DNA from: Betaproteobacteria bacterium
Lineage (GTDB): Bacteria > Pseudomonadota > Gammaproteobacteria > Burkholderiales > SG8-41
Length of the DNA: 64,000 nt
Reading direction: 5' to 3'
NCBI GenBank assembly: GCA_016192825.1
Contig: JACPTK010000123.1
Location: 1 to 64,000 of the forward strand
The notes below the pieces were generated by a model, which saw only the letters and a list, made by a program, of their open reading frames with translations, was not told where the DNA came from and did no database searches. Shown one piece after another: positions 34,731 through 42,116 of this stretch. The position numbers and the translations under genes are program-made. The number at the start of each line of letters is the position of its first letter. Position 1 is the stretch's first letter.

Positions 34731-35503
34731 GCCGCTGCCTCCCTTTCCCGCAGCCAAAGCGCGCGCCTCACGAGCTGGGCGCGCAGGCGCTCCAGATCCA
34801 GAGCGATCAGCCCCAGATAGGCAAAGCAAGCCTCCGGCTGCAACGCGAACTTCCTGAACAGGGCGCGCAAGTCCTGTTCGAGCTGCGCGCGCAGGCGCCA
34901 GCCGTCCCGCGCACCGGCCAGCCGGAAGCGCTCGATGTGCCGCGACAGCACCGTCACGATCGTCGTCATCGCCCTCCGCGATTCGCCGTCGCGGACGGGC
35001 CAGCACCGCTCCCATTCGGCAAGCCACGCGGCGCGCACCCGCGCCGGATCGGGCACCCGCCCTGCGCCTCGGCCTTCACGGGAATCGGCCGCGGTACGCG
35101 TGGCAAGCGCCGGGCGCCCCTCGCCCGCGTCAGCGACCAGCGCGCGCAAACCCGGCTCCCGCGTCATCCAGGAAAACAGCCCGCGGCCCGAAAGCAGGTG
35201 CGCCCGCGCCGGCAGGTCGAGCAACCGAGCGACCCGCCGCACCGCGGGTCCCCACGGCTCGGGCATCCAGCGCGCAACCTCCTGAATGTGCGAGCGGAAT
35301 CGCTCGCGCAGCCGCGACTCGATCTGGTGCAAGTCGCCGGCCGCGTCGATGCCCGTGACCCAGGCGCGCAGCGGCGTGCCCTGCACCGAATCAAGGTAGG
35401 CACCGAGATCACGGACGCTGTCGAACTCCCGCCACAACGCCGCGCCCGGCCGAGCGCCGAATCGCGCCTGCATGCGCGCCTGTGCATACTCGATGGAACT
35501 CAT
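34727..35503 (-). CDS. V/A-type ATPase subunit C
   Basis: A 258-residue helical protein that links rotor and membrane ring. It is shorter than the usual about 330 residues and weakly conserved. SIEYAQARMQARFGARP at the start and position before subunit I support the call. It overlaps the preceding stalk gene by 4 bp. Confidence 0.72.
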   Translation of the reverse strand: MSSIEYAQARMQARFGARPGAALWREFDSVRDLGAYLDSVQGTPLRAWVTGIDAAGDLHQIESRLRERFRSHIQEVARWMPEPWGPAVRRVARLLDLPARAHLLSGRGLFSWMTREPGLRALVADAGEGRPALATRTAADSREGRGAGRVPDPARVRAAWLAEWERCWPVRDGESRRAMTTIVTVLSRHIERFRLAGARDGWRLRAQLEQDLRALFRKFALQPEACFAYLGLIALDLERLRAQLVRRALWLREREAAA

Positions 35504-35841
35504 TCCGCCGTCCCCGTCAGCTCCCGCGCCACGGCTGCTGCCGCCCGCTCCAGGTGCCTGCGGCCGGCGTCAGCCACGGGTTTCCCGGCCTGTTCCGGCT
35601 CCACGGCGCCCCCGATTTCCGCGATCTGCCTCTCGACGGCAGCGCCTTTGGCCTCCCGCAACCGGGCAAGGCGGTGTTCCGTGCGCGCGGCGATTTCTCC
35701 GGCCCGGCGATGCGCCTCCGCGACCCGCTGCGCGCACTCGGCCTTGCAGCGCGCGACGGCTTCCTGCGCTTCGCGCTCGGCCTGCAGCACGCGACCGATC
35801 GCCTGCTCGACTTCCGCGTCCTCGATCTGACCTGCCGGCAT
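35500..35841 (-). CDS. V/A-type ATPase peripheral stalk subunit (G/H-like)
   Basis: A 113-residue predicted coiled coil rich in Ala, Glu and Arg, the size and composition of G/H stalk subunits. I chose the ATG at 35841 because GAAGGGG lies upstream and because the predicted transcription start (near 35895) leaves no leader for the earlier ATG at 35895. It is the first gene of the ATPase operon. Confidence 0.72.
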   Translation of the reverse strand: MPAGQIEDAEVEQAIGRVLQAEREAQEAVARCKAECAQRVAEAHRRAGEIAARTEHRLARLREAKGAAVERQIAEIGGAVEPEQAGKPVADAGRRHLERAAAAVARELTGTAE

Positions 35842-35901
35842 CGGTGTCCGCACCCCTTCTGCTGCGACGCAGGCGCGCCCGACGGGCGCCCGCATGACCG
35901 T

Positions 35902-35942
35902 AAATTACCGGCTTTGCGGGGCAGGAACTTGATATGGATCAA
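35902..35942 (-). promoter_or_regulatory. FNR/ANR-type promoter of the V-ATPase operon
   Basis: TTGATATGGATCAA at 35929-35942 on the plus strand, TTGATCCATATCAA on the minus strand, is a perfect TTGAT-N4-ATCAA FNR box. On the minus strand a TAATTT -10 element lies at 35907-35902. The box centre is 31 bp from the -10 centre, which is the class II (about -41.5) activator spacing. This predicts transcription of the ATPase operon when oxygen is low. Confidence 0.75.
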
Positions 35943-35949
35943 GGCATTA

Positions 35950-35975
35950 AAAAACCCGGCGGCGGCCGGGTTTTT
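35950..35975 (-). terminator. Rho-independent terminator of the formate dehydrogenase operon
   Basis: A 6-bp GC stem CCCGGC/GCCGGG (35955-35960 and 35965-35970) with a 4-nt loop is flanked by A and T tracts, so it can act in both directions. It lies 20 bp after the last gene of the leftward fdh operon and before the FNR box. Confidence 0.85.
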
Positions 35976-35995
35976 ATGCGGGTAACCGCGTCAGC

Positions 35996-36259
35996 TCATT
36001 TCTTCATCTTCGCGGCCGGTGCAGCGGGCGCGGCCATCATGCCCTTCTCCATCTTGTAGCGCTCGACGGCGCGATCCTGGGCTTTCGCAAGCGCCGCGGC
36101 AGCTTTCTTGGCCGCTTCGGCCGCCTTGGCCTTCTTCGTCGCGGCTGCGGCCTTGGCAGCATCGTCCATGGGCGGCTGCGGCAGTTTCGCGTATGCAAGG
36201 CCTACGGCACCCGCAACCAGCAGGGCCGGAACCACCATCCAGAATTTCGGCGCGTTCAT
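35996..36259 (-). CDS. Small membrane-anchored Ala/Lys-rich protein of the fdh operon
   Basis: Eighty-seven residues with one hydrophobic N-terminal segment (FWMVVPALLVAGAVGLAYA) and an Ala/Lys-rich helical tail. The ATG at 36259 overlaps the cytochrome b stop (ATGA) and has GGAGGG upstream. An ATG 9 bases earlier is possible. I know no function. The position suggests an accessory part of the formate dehydrogenase complex. Confidence 0.7.
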   Translation of the reverse strand: MNAPKFWMVVPALLVAGAVGLAYAKLPQPPMDDAAKAAAATKKAKAAEAAKKAAAALAKAQDRAVERYKMEKGMMAAPAAPAAKMKK

Positions 36260-37311
36260 AGTTTCCATCCCTCCTTCATCGCGGCAGCGCGCGCCGGCGA
36301 TGCAGCTCCGCCTGCGGCAGTGGATTGACCCTTCACTTCGTTATACCAGTATTCGTGGTGCTCTTTCGCCCAGGCTTCATCCACCATGCCATCGTAGCGC
36401 ATGGCGTCGTAGGCCCCTTCCACGCCTACCGTTCCCAGGTAGATGTGGCCGAGCATCATCGCGATGTAGACCACGGCGGTCACCGCGTGGATGACGTTCG
36501 AATACTGCATGACTACTCGCCCCTGGTCGAAGTTGGGGAACAACTGCACGAGCCCCGATGCTCCGACAACGATCGTGAACAGAAACAGCCCGAGCCAGAA
36601 CACGACTTTCTCGCCGGCATTGAAGAAGCCCGACGGCACGTGCTCGCCGGTCAGCATGCCGCCGCCCTTGAGGAGCCACCGGATGTCGTGCGCGGCCGGC
36701 ATGTTGCGCGCGAGGTAGGTGATGAACATCAAAGCCGCGGCAATCAGGAACACCGGGCCGACGAAGTTGTGAAGGTTCTTGGAGAGAATGGCCAGCCAGG
36801 AAAACAGCGTGTAGCCCAGCACCGGCAACGCGAAGTACTTGCCGAAAAGCATCACCAGGCCGGAGAGCGCCATGATCAGCCAGCTGATCCCAACGGTCCA
36901 GTGTATGGTGCGGTCCCACGGCGAGAGGCGCCGGATCTTCCTGCCGGTCAGCTGTCCGTGGACCTTGATCGGTCCCTTCCACAGATAATAGCCAAGGATG
37001 GCCAGGGCCGCGAGGACCAGCAGGTAGCCGCCATAAACCGTGACCGGACCGTTGCGGATCTCGCGCCAGATCTGGCCTTCGGTCTGCACCAGGACGTTGG
37101 TCTCGATTCCGCGCACCTGGGTGGTCTGGTATGGGTTCTCGCCCTTGCGCACATCGCGCCATAACGGCGCATTGTTGAGCGGTTGAACGATCTGCCGCTC
37201 GGCTTGTTGTTGCGCGGAGCCCTCGGCCGCAAGCGCAAACCGCGGAAGCAACATCGCAACAAGCGCGATGGAAAGCCACGCCACCCACCGCAACGCGAGA
37301 TTGCCGTGCAT
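36256..37311 (-). CDS. fdhC: Formate dehydrogenase gamma subunit (cytochrome b556)
   Basis: A 351-residue membrane protein. After a signal-like N-terminus and a periplasmic region it has four core membrane segments. Histidines in TIHWTVGISW, NLHNFVGPV and VIHAVTAVVY are candidate heme b ligands. It would pass electrons from the beta subunit to quinone. The ATG at 37311 follows AAGGAG. A GTG at 37326 is less likely. Confidence 0.93.
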   Translation of the reverse strand: MHGNLALRWVAWLSIALVAMLLPRFALAAEGSAQQQAERQIVQPLNNAPLWRDVRKGENPYQTTQVRGIETNVLVQTEGQIWREIRNGPVTVYGGYLLVLAALAILGYYLWKGPIKVHGQLTGRKIRRLSPWDRTIHWTVGISWLIMALSGLVMLFGKYFALPVLGYTLFSWLAILSKNLHNFVGPVFLIAAALMFITYLARNMPAAHDIRWLLKGGGMLTGEHVPSGFFNAGEKVVFWLGLFLFTIVVGASGLVQLFPNFDQGRVVMQYSNVIHAVTAVVYIAMMLGHIYLGTVGVEGAYDAMRYDGMVDEAWAKEHHEYWYNEVKGQSTAAGGAASPARAAAMKEGWKL

Positions 37312-37330
37312 CGAATTCTCCTTCACTGTC

Positions 37331-37558
37331 TTAATGGGCGATCACGCGTTCGTATTCGTTCTGACCGAGATTGCGAGCCTTGACGGCCTTTTCCCACGCC
37401 ACCTTGTCGCCCTTGAATCGCTCGTTGTCCCACGGCTGGGTGTCGGGCTTGCCCTGGTACTTGCCCTGCTTGTAGACCGTAACCGTCGGCTTTTCGCCGC
37501 AGCCCCCCGCAACGAGCGGCAGCACTACAGCCATTGCCACTACCAGGATCCTTCTCAT
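37331..37558 (-). CDS. Small fdh-operon lipoprotein
   Basis: Seventy-five residues. The lipobox LVAGGC gives lipidation at Cys20. The mature part (KYQGKPDTQPWDNERFKGDK) is short and hydrophilic. It overlaps the beta subunit gene by 4 bp. Such small lipoproteins recur in betaproteobacterial fdh operons, but I know no assigned role. Confidence 0.8.
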   Translation of the reverse strand: MRRILVVAMAVVLPLVAGGCGEKPTVTVYKQGKYQGKPDTQPWDNERFKGDKVAWEKAVKARNLGQNEYERVIAH

Positions 37559-38175
37559 GACTTCGCTCCAGGTTGTGCCGGTGGTTTCTCGGGACGGCCA
37601 TAGGCGGTGCCCCAGCCCCAGACCTCCGATCCCTTGCCGCGCGTGGTGACGCGCCTGCGGTAGATGTCGGCGATCACGTCGCCGTCACCGCCGAGCAGCG
37701 CCTTGGTCGAGCACATCTCGGCGCAAGCCGGGAGCTTGCCCTCGGCAATGCGATTGCGGCCGTATTTCTTGAATTCCGCATCCGAGAAATCGGGCTCGGG
37801 GCCGCCGGCGCAGAACGTGCATTTGTCCATCTTGCCGCGCAAGCCGAACGCCCCGTCCTGCGGGAACTGCGGCGCGCCGAACGGGCACGCGTAGAAGCAG
37901 TAGCCGCAACCGATGCATAGGTCCTTGTCGTGCAGCACGATGCCTTCCGACGTCTTGTAGAAGACATCCACCGGGCACACCGCCATGCACGGCGCGTCCG
38001 AGCAGTGCATGCAGGCGACCGAGATCGACTTTTCGCCGGGCGTCCCGTCATTGAGCGTCACCACGCGCCGGCGGTTGACGCCCCACGGGATCTCGTGCTC
38101 CTGCTTGCACGCCGTTACGCACCCGTTGCACTCGATGCAGCGTTCGGCATCCGCCAGAAATTTCATTCTTGCCAT
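37555..38175 (-). CDS. fdhB: Formate dehydrogenase beta subunit, four 4Fe-4S clusters
   Basis: A 206-residue ferredoxin-type protein. Cysteine groups are CIECNGCVTACK, CMHCSDAPCMAVCP, CIGCGYCFYACP and CTFC...CAEMC. These bind four [4Fe-4S] clusters that wire the alpha subunit to the cytochrome b. No membrane helix is seen at the C-terminus. Confidence 0.95.
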   Translation of the reverse strand: MARMKFLADAERCIECNGCVTACKQEHEIPWGVNRRRVVTLNDGTPGEKSISVACMHCSDAPCMAVCPVDVFYKTSEGIVLHDKDLCIGCGYCFYACPFGAPQFPQDGAFGLRGKMDKCTFCAGGPEPDFSDAEFKKYGRNRIAEGKLPACAEMCSTKALLGGDGDVIADIYRRRVTTRGKGSEVWGWGTAYGRPEKPPAQPGAKS

Positions 38176-38191
38176 GGTGAGCTCCTCCGTC

Positions 38192-41116
38192 CTAGGCCTT
38201 CACGACCTGGCACAGCGTGGTCTTGGTTTCCTGCATCATGGTCACGATGTCGTAACCGTACGTCGTCGCGGTGTTGACGGCCTCGCCACGTACCCAGGGC
38301 GCCGCGCCCTCGGGGTACTTGTCGAGCAGGTCCTTGCCCATCCAATGCCCGGCGAAGTGGAACGGGCAGAACACCGTTCCCGATGCTACCCGCTCCGTGA
38401 CCAGTGTCTTCACCTTCAGGCGCGCCTTGGTCGGCGTTTCGACCCACACGTACTCGTTGTTCCTCACGCCGCGGTTGTTGGCGTCCTTCGGATTGATCTC
38501 GACGAACATTTCCTGCTGCAGCTCGGCAAGCCACTTGTTGGTCCGCGTATAGTCACCGCCGCCCTGGTATTCGGTCAGGCGGCCGCTGGTCAGGATTAGC
38601 GGGTACTGCTTGCCTGCGTCCTTGTTCGCCTGCTGCACGGTCTTGAACAGGACCGGCAGGCGCCACCGGGTCTTCTGGTCGTCGTACGTGGGATACTTGT
38701 CGACGAGGTCCGCCCGCGGGCTGAACAGCGGCTCGCGGTGCACCGGGACCGGATCTGGGAAGTTCCATACATCCGCGCGAGCCTTGGCATTCCCGAACGG
38801 GTGCACGCCGTGGTTCTTCATCGCCACGCGGATGATTCCGCCCGACCTGTCGGTTTTCCAGTTCTTGCCTTCGGCCGCCTTCTTCTCGTCTTCGGTCAAC
38901 TCGTCCCACCAGCCGAGCTTCTTCAGCAGCACGTGGTCGAACTCGGGGTAACCCGTCGTGAGATCGGCCCCCTTCGAATGCGAGCCGTCCTCCGCGAGCA
39001 GGTTTACTCCGTTGCGCTCGACGCCGAAATTGGCGCGGAAATTACCGCCACCGTCCATGATGTGCTTGGAGGTGTCGTACAGGTTGGGCGAACCTGGATG
39101 TTTCAACGCCGGCGTGCCGTAGCTTGGCCACGGTAGACCGAAGTAGTCGCCGTCCAGCACGTAGCCGGTCTTCGCGTCCTTGCCGCCCTTGGCCCGCAGG
39201 GTTTTCACGTCGAAGACGTGCATGTTGCGCATGTGCGCCTGCAGCCGCTCGGGTGATTGCCCCGTGTAGCCTATGGTCCACACGCCACGGTTGATCTCGC
39301 GCAGCACGTCCTCCGGGTCGGGCTCGAGCATACCGCCCTTGCCCTTCGCCAGCTTGATATTCTTGACGAACTCCTTGGCGTAGCCGAACTTCTCCGCGAG
39401 CTGGTACATGATCATGTGGTCGGTCCGCGACTCGAACAGCGGATCGATCACCTTCTCCCGCCACTGAATCGAGCGGTTGGAAGCCGTCGCTGAACCGCTT
39501 GATTCGTAATTCGTGGCCGCCGGTAGCAGGTAGACACCGTCCTGCCGCACCATCGCCGCCATCGCCGCGGTGGCGGTCGGGACGGGGTCGATCACCACCA
39601 AGAGGTCGAGCTTCTTCATCGCCTCGACCATCTCCTTGCCACGCGTTTGCGAATTGGGAGAATGGCCCCAGAAGATCTGCGCGCGTATATTCGGATCCTG
39701 ATCGATCATCTCGTTTTTTTCGAGAACGCCGTCGATCCAGCGCGATACCGTGATCCCCGGCTTCTCCATCATCGCCTGCGAGGCAAAGCGGCCCTTCAGC
39801 CACTCGTAGTCCACGCCCCAAACCCCGGCCCAGTACCTCCACGAACCAGTTGCGATGCCGTAATAGCCAGGCAGCGAGTCGGGGTTTGGACCAATGTCGG
39901 TCGCGCCCTGCACGTTGTCGTGGCCGCGGTAGATGTTGCAGCCGCCACCGGCGACGCCGATGTTGCCCAGCGCGAGCTGGAGAATACAGGACGCTCTCAC
40001 GATTGCGGTGCCGTTGGTGTGTTGGGTCTGCCCCATCGCCCACACGATGGTGCTGGGCTTGTTCTTCGCCATTTTTTCGGCGACGTCGCGCACCTCGGCT
40101 TCCTTCATGCCGGTGACCTTCTCGACCTCTTCCGGCGTCCACTTCGCGACTTCCTCACGCACTTTGTCCATGCCGTAGACGCGTGCCTTGATGTAGTCCT
40201 TGTCCTCCCAGCCGTTCTTGAAGATGTGGTGCAGCATGCCCCACAGGAACGCGACGTCGGTGCCAGAACGGATCCGGTAATAGGTATCCGCTCTCGCCGC
40301 CGTGCGGGTGAACCGCGGATCCACCACGATCACCTTGGCGCCGTTCTCCTTGGCGTGCAGTGTGTGCAGCATCGAAACCGGATGTGCTTCCGCCGCGTTG
40401 CTGCCGAAGAACAGAATGCACTTGGAATTCTGCTCGTCATTGTAGGAATTGGTCATTGCGCCGTAGCCCCACGTGTTCGCCACGCCGGCGACGGTGGTGG
40501 AATGGCAGATGCGCGCCTGGTGGTCCATGTTGTTGGTGCCGAACATGGACACGAACTTGCGGAACAGGTAGGAGTTCTCGTTGCTGTGCTTGGATGAACC
40601 GACCCAGTAGGTCGCATCGGGACCGCTTTCCTTGCGGATCGCGAGCAGCTTGTCGCTTACTTCCTTAAGCGCCTGGTCCCAGGAAATCTTCTGCCACTTG
40701 CCGCCCGCGAGCTTCATCGGGGACTTGAGGCGGTGCGAGTCAGCCGTCATACCATACTCGCGGATCGCCGCGCCTTTAGTGCAATACGCGCCGAGATTGA
40801 TCGGCGAGTCGAACACTGGCTCCTGGCGGATCCAAACGCCGTTCTGCACCACGGCGTCGACCGCGCAGCCCACCGAGCAATGCGTGCAGACCGTGCGCTT
40901 GACTTCGATCTTGCCGCCACCCGCATCTTGCGCGGCCGCGGCCTTGTCGACGATGTTGAACGGCAGCTGCGACGCCACCGCGCCCGCGCCGAGCGCGACG
41001 CCCGAGCGCTGCAGGAACGTGCGACGGTCTAGGGTCCGGCCGAGCATCCCGGAAACCGAACGGGTGAGCCGGCCCTGCGCAGCGGAAACGCTCGTGGATT
41101 TTCGGGTGAGCAGCAT
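38192..41116 (-). CDS. fdhA: Formate dehydrogenase catalytic subunit, cysteine type, TAT-exported
   Basis: A 974-residue bis-MGD enzyme. A twin-arginine signal (DRRTFLQRSG, 30-39) indicates a periplasmic enzyme. Cys77, Cys80, Cys84 and Cys112 bind the [4Fe-4S] cluster. The active-site motif is ARICHSTTVAG with Cys204 (codon TGC) and His205, so it is the cysteine form, not the selenocysteine form. It oxidises formate to CO2. Mo or W could be bound, given the nearby transporters. Confidence 0.96.
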   Translation of the reverse strand: MLLTRKSTSVSAAQGRLTRSVSGMLGRTLDRRTFLQRSGVALGAGAVASQLPFNIVDKAAAAQDAGGGKIEVKRTVCTHCSVGCAVDAVVQNGVWIRQEPVFDSPINLGAYCTKGAAIREYGMTADSHRLKSPMKLAGGKWQKISWDQALKEVSDKLLAIRKESGPDATYWVGSSKHSNENSYLFRKFVSMFGTNNMDHQARICHSTTVAGVANTWGYGAMTNSYNDEQNSKCILFFGSNAAEAHPVSMLHTLHAKENGAKVIVVDPRFTRTAARADTYYRIRSGTDVAFLWGMLHHIFKNGWEDKDYIKARVYGMDKVREEVAKWTPEEVEKVTGMKEAEVRDVAEKMAKNKPSTIVWAMGQTQHTNGTAIVRASCILQLALGNIGVAGGGCNIYRGHDNVQGATDIGPNPDSLPGYYGIATGSWRYWAGVWGVDYEWLKGRFASQAMMEKPGITVSRWIDGVLEKNEMIDQDPNIRAQIFWGHSPNSQTRGKEMVEAMKKLDLLVVIDPVPTATAAMAAMVRQDGVYLLPAATNYESSGSATASNRSIQWREKVIDPLFESRTDHMIMYQLAEKFGYAKEFVKNIKLAKGKGGMLEPDPEDVLREINRGVWTIGYTGQSPERLQAHMRNMHVFDVKTLRAKGGKDAKTGYVLDGDYFGLPWPSYGTPALKHPGSPNLYDTSKHIMDGGGNFRANFGVERNGVNLLAEDGSHSKGADLTTGYPEFDHVLLKKLGWWDELTEDEKKAAEGKNWKTDRSGGIIRVAMKNHGVHPFGNAKARADVWNFPDPVPVHREPLFSPRADLVDKYPTYDDQKTRWRLPVLFKTVQQANKDAGKQYPLILTSGRLTEYQGGGDYTRTNKWLAELQQEMFVEINPKDANNRGVRNNEYVWVETPTKARLKVKTLVTERVASGTVFCPFHFAGHWMGKDLLDKYPEGAAPWVRGEAVNTATTYGYDIVTMMQETKTTLCQVVKA

Positions 41117-41126
41117 GGCGGCCCTC

Positions 41127-41315
41127 TCAGACTTTGGTCGTGTCGTAATACTTGCGGACGTGCTCCGTAAGCTGATAGCCCTTGCCTACGGCCTCGGCTT
41201 TCTTGGACTGCGCTTGTGGCGCCTTGTTGGCGACTGCCGCCGCGGTGGCGACGCCACCGGCACCGACTGCCAACAGGAAATTACGGCGGGATAGCTTGGA
41301 TGCTGGGACTTTCAT
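41127..41315 (-). CDS. Formate dehydrogenase-associated TAT-signal small protein
   Basis: Sixty-two residues with a twin-arginine motif (SRRNFLLAVGAGG) and a short mature part ending EHVRKYYDTTKV. This small protein commonly precedes fdhA in this type of operon. The ATG at 41315 follows AAGGAGG. It is the first gene of the operon and ends 10 bp before fdhA. Confidence 0.87.
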   Translation of the reverse strand: MKVPASKLSRRNFLLAVGAGGVATAAAVANKAPQAQSKKAEAVGKGYQLTEHVRKYYDTTKV

Positions 41316-41485
41316 CACATCCTCCTTGATATGAACCGTCAGCGTTTGTTGATTAAGTGAAAATTTACGCGGCAATCCAGCGCAAATCAACATCAATCTG
41401 TATGCGGTTTAAGAACGGGAATCGATTGGCGCCGGCTTCTGGCGGCATAGATGACATTCATTCTCATTTGGACTGGGGGTGGCAA
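41316..41485 (-). promoter_or_regulatory. Upstream region of the formate dehydrogenase operon
   Basis: This 170-bp AT-richer gap lies between torD and the fdh operon and must hold the fdh promoter. It has several half-sites such as TTGAT and AATCAA but no full TTGAT-N4-ATCAA box. I see no clear promoter hexamers. Confidence 0.4.
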
Positions 41486-42109
41486 CTAATCTGTCATTTC
41501 GAATGCCGCCTTTTCAAGCTCGAAGAAAGCCCCCGCAAACGAGGCTACCTGTTTGTAAAAATTGGCTGAAGCTGCGTTTTGCACTGCAACACAGAAAGCA
41601 ACGGCGCCGTGATAAACGAAGCTCTCGAAGAAACGCTGCTGTTCCTCCAAGGGGTAGCGACCTTCGATCAAACAGCGCATGACGTCACTGACCCCCGAAA
41701 TGTGGTCCTCGACCTCGAACACGCGTTCACGGCGCGAGAGCCCCCATGCGGCAAGCTCGCCCCGCAACCTGACCAGGTAGCGGTCCGGCGCGGATGGCTC
41801 CGCGTAGGCGGACAGGTAGGGCGTCACCTCCGCTTTTCCGACCCCGACCAGCAGGCTGTCGTACTCCTGGCGCACGATAGCCGGGTAAGCGTTACGGCAT
41901 GCGTCCTGCAGGTTGCGCCATGCCGCCACCAGTCCACTGCCATCAACCTGCCCTTCCCCGGCCTGGCCGCTGCGGGAGATTTCCGCCAGCAGGTTCGGGT
42001 CTGCCGGCGCGTAAAACAAGCGGCTCACCAGGCCGTACAGGTTGGCGCGCGCCAGCTCTTCCGGATCCTGCGCTGTGGCCGCCGTGCTGACGGTATCGGA
42101 ATCGCTCAC
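41486..42109 (-). CDS. TorD/DmsD-family chaperone for formate dehydrogenase
   Basis: About 207 residues, all helical. RANLYGLVSRLFYAPADPNL near the start and YLSAYAEPSAPDRYLVRLRG plus EVEDHISGVSDVMRCLI in the middle are TorD-like. These chaperones guard TAT signals and help insert the Mo cofactor. A GTG at 42109 directly follows GGAGGG and begins VSDSDTVST. An ATG at 42136 inside the previous gene is the alternative. Confidence 0.85.
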   Translation of the reverse strand: MSDSDTVSTAATAQDPEELARANLYGLVSRLFYAPADPNLLAEISRSGQAGEGQVDGSGLVAAWRNLQDACRNAYPAIVRQEYDSLLVGVGKAEVTPYLSAYAEPSAPDRYLVRLRGELAAWGLSRRERVFEVEDHISGVSDVMRCLIEGRYPLEEQQRFFESFVYHGAVAFCVAVQNAASANFYKQVASFAGAFFELEKAAFEMTD

Positions 42110-42116
42110 CCCCTCC

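Noticed and set aside
30676-34820. Long plus-strand frames over the V-ATPase genes (639 and 553 residues)
   Set aside because: Both are antisense to conserved subunits and lack motifs.
40498-40515. Selenocysteine in the formate dehydrogenase
   Set aside because: The codon at the active-site position is TGC (Cys), not TGA.
41316-41485. An FNR box before the formate dehydrogenase operon
   Set aside because: Half-sites such as TTGAT are present, but none has the second half at the right distance.
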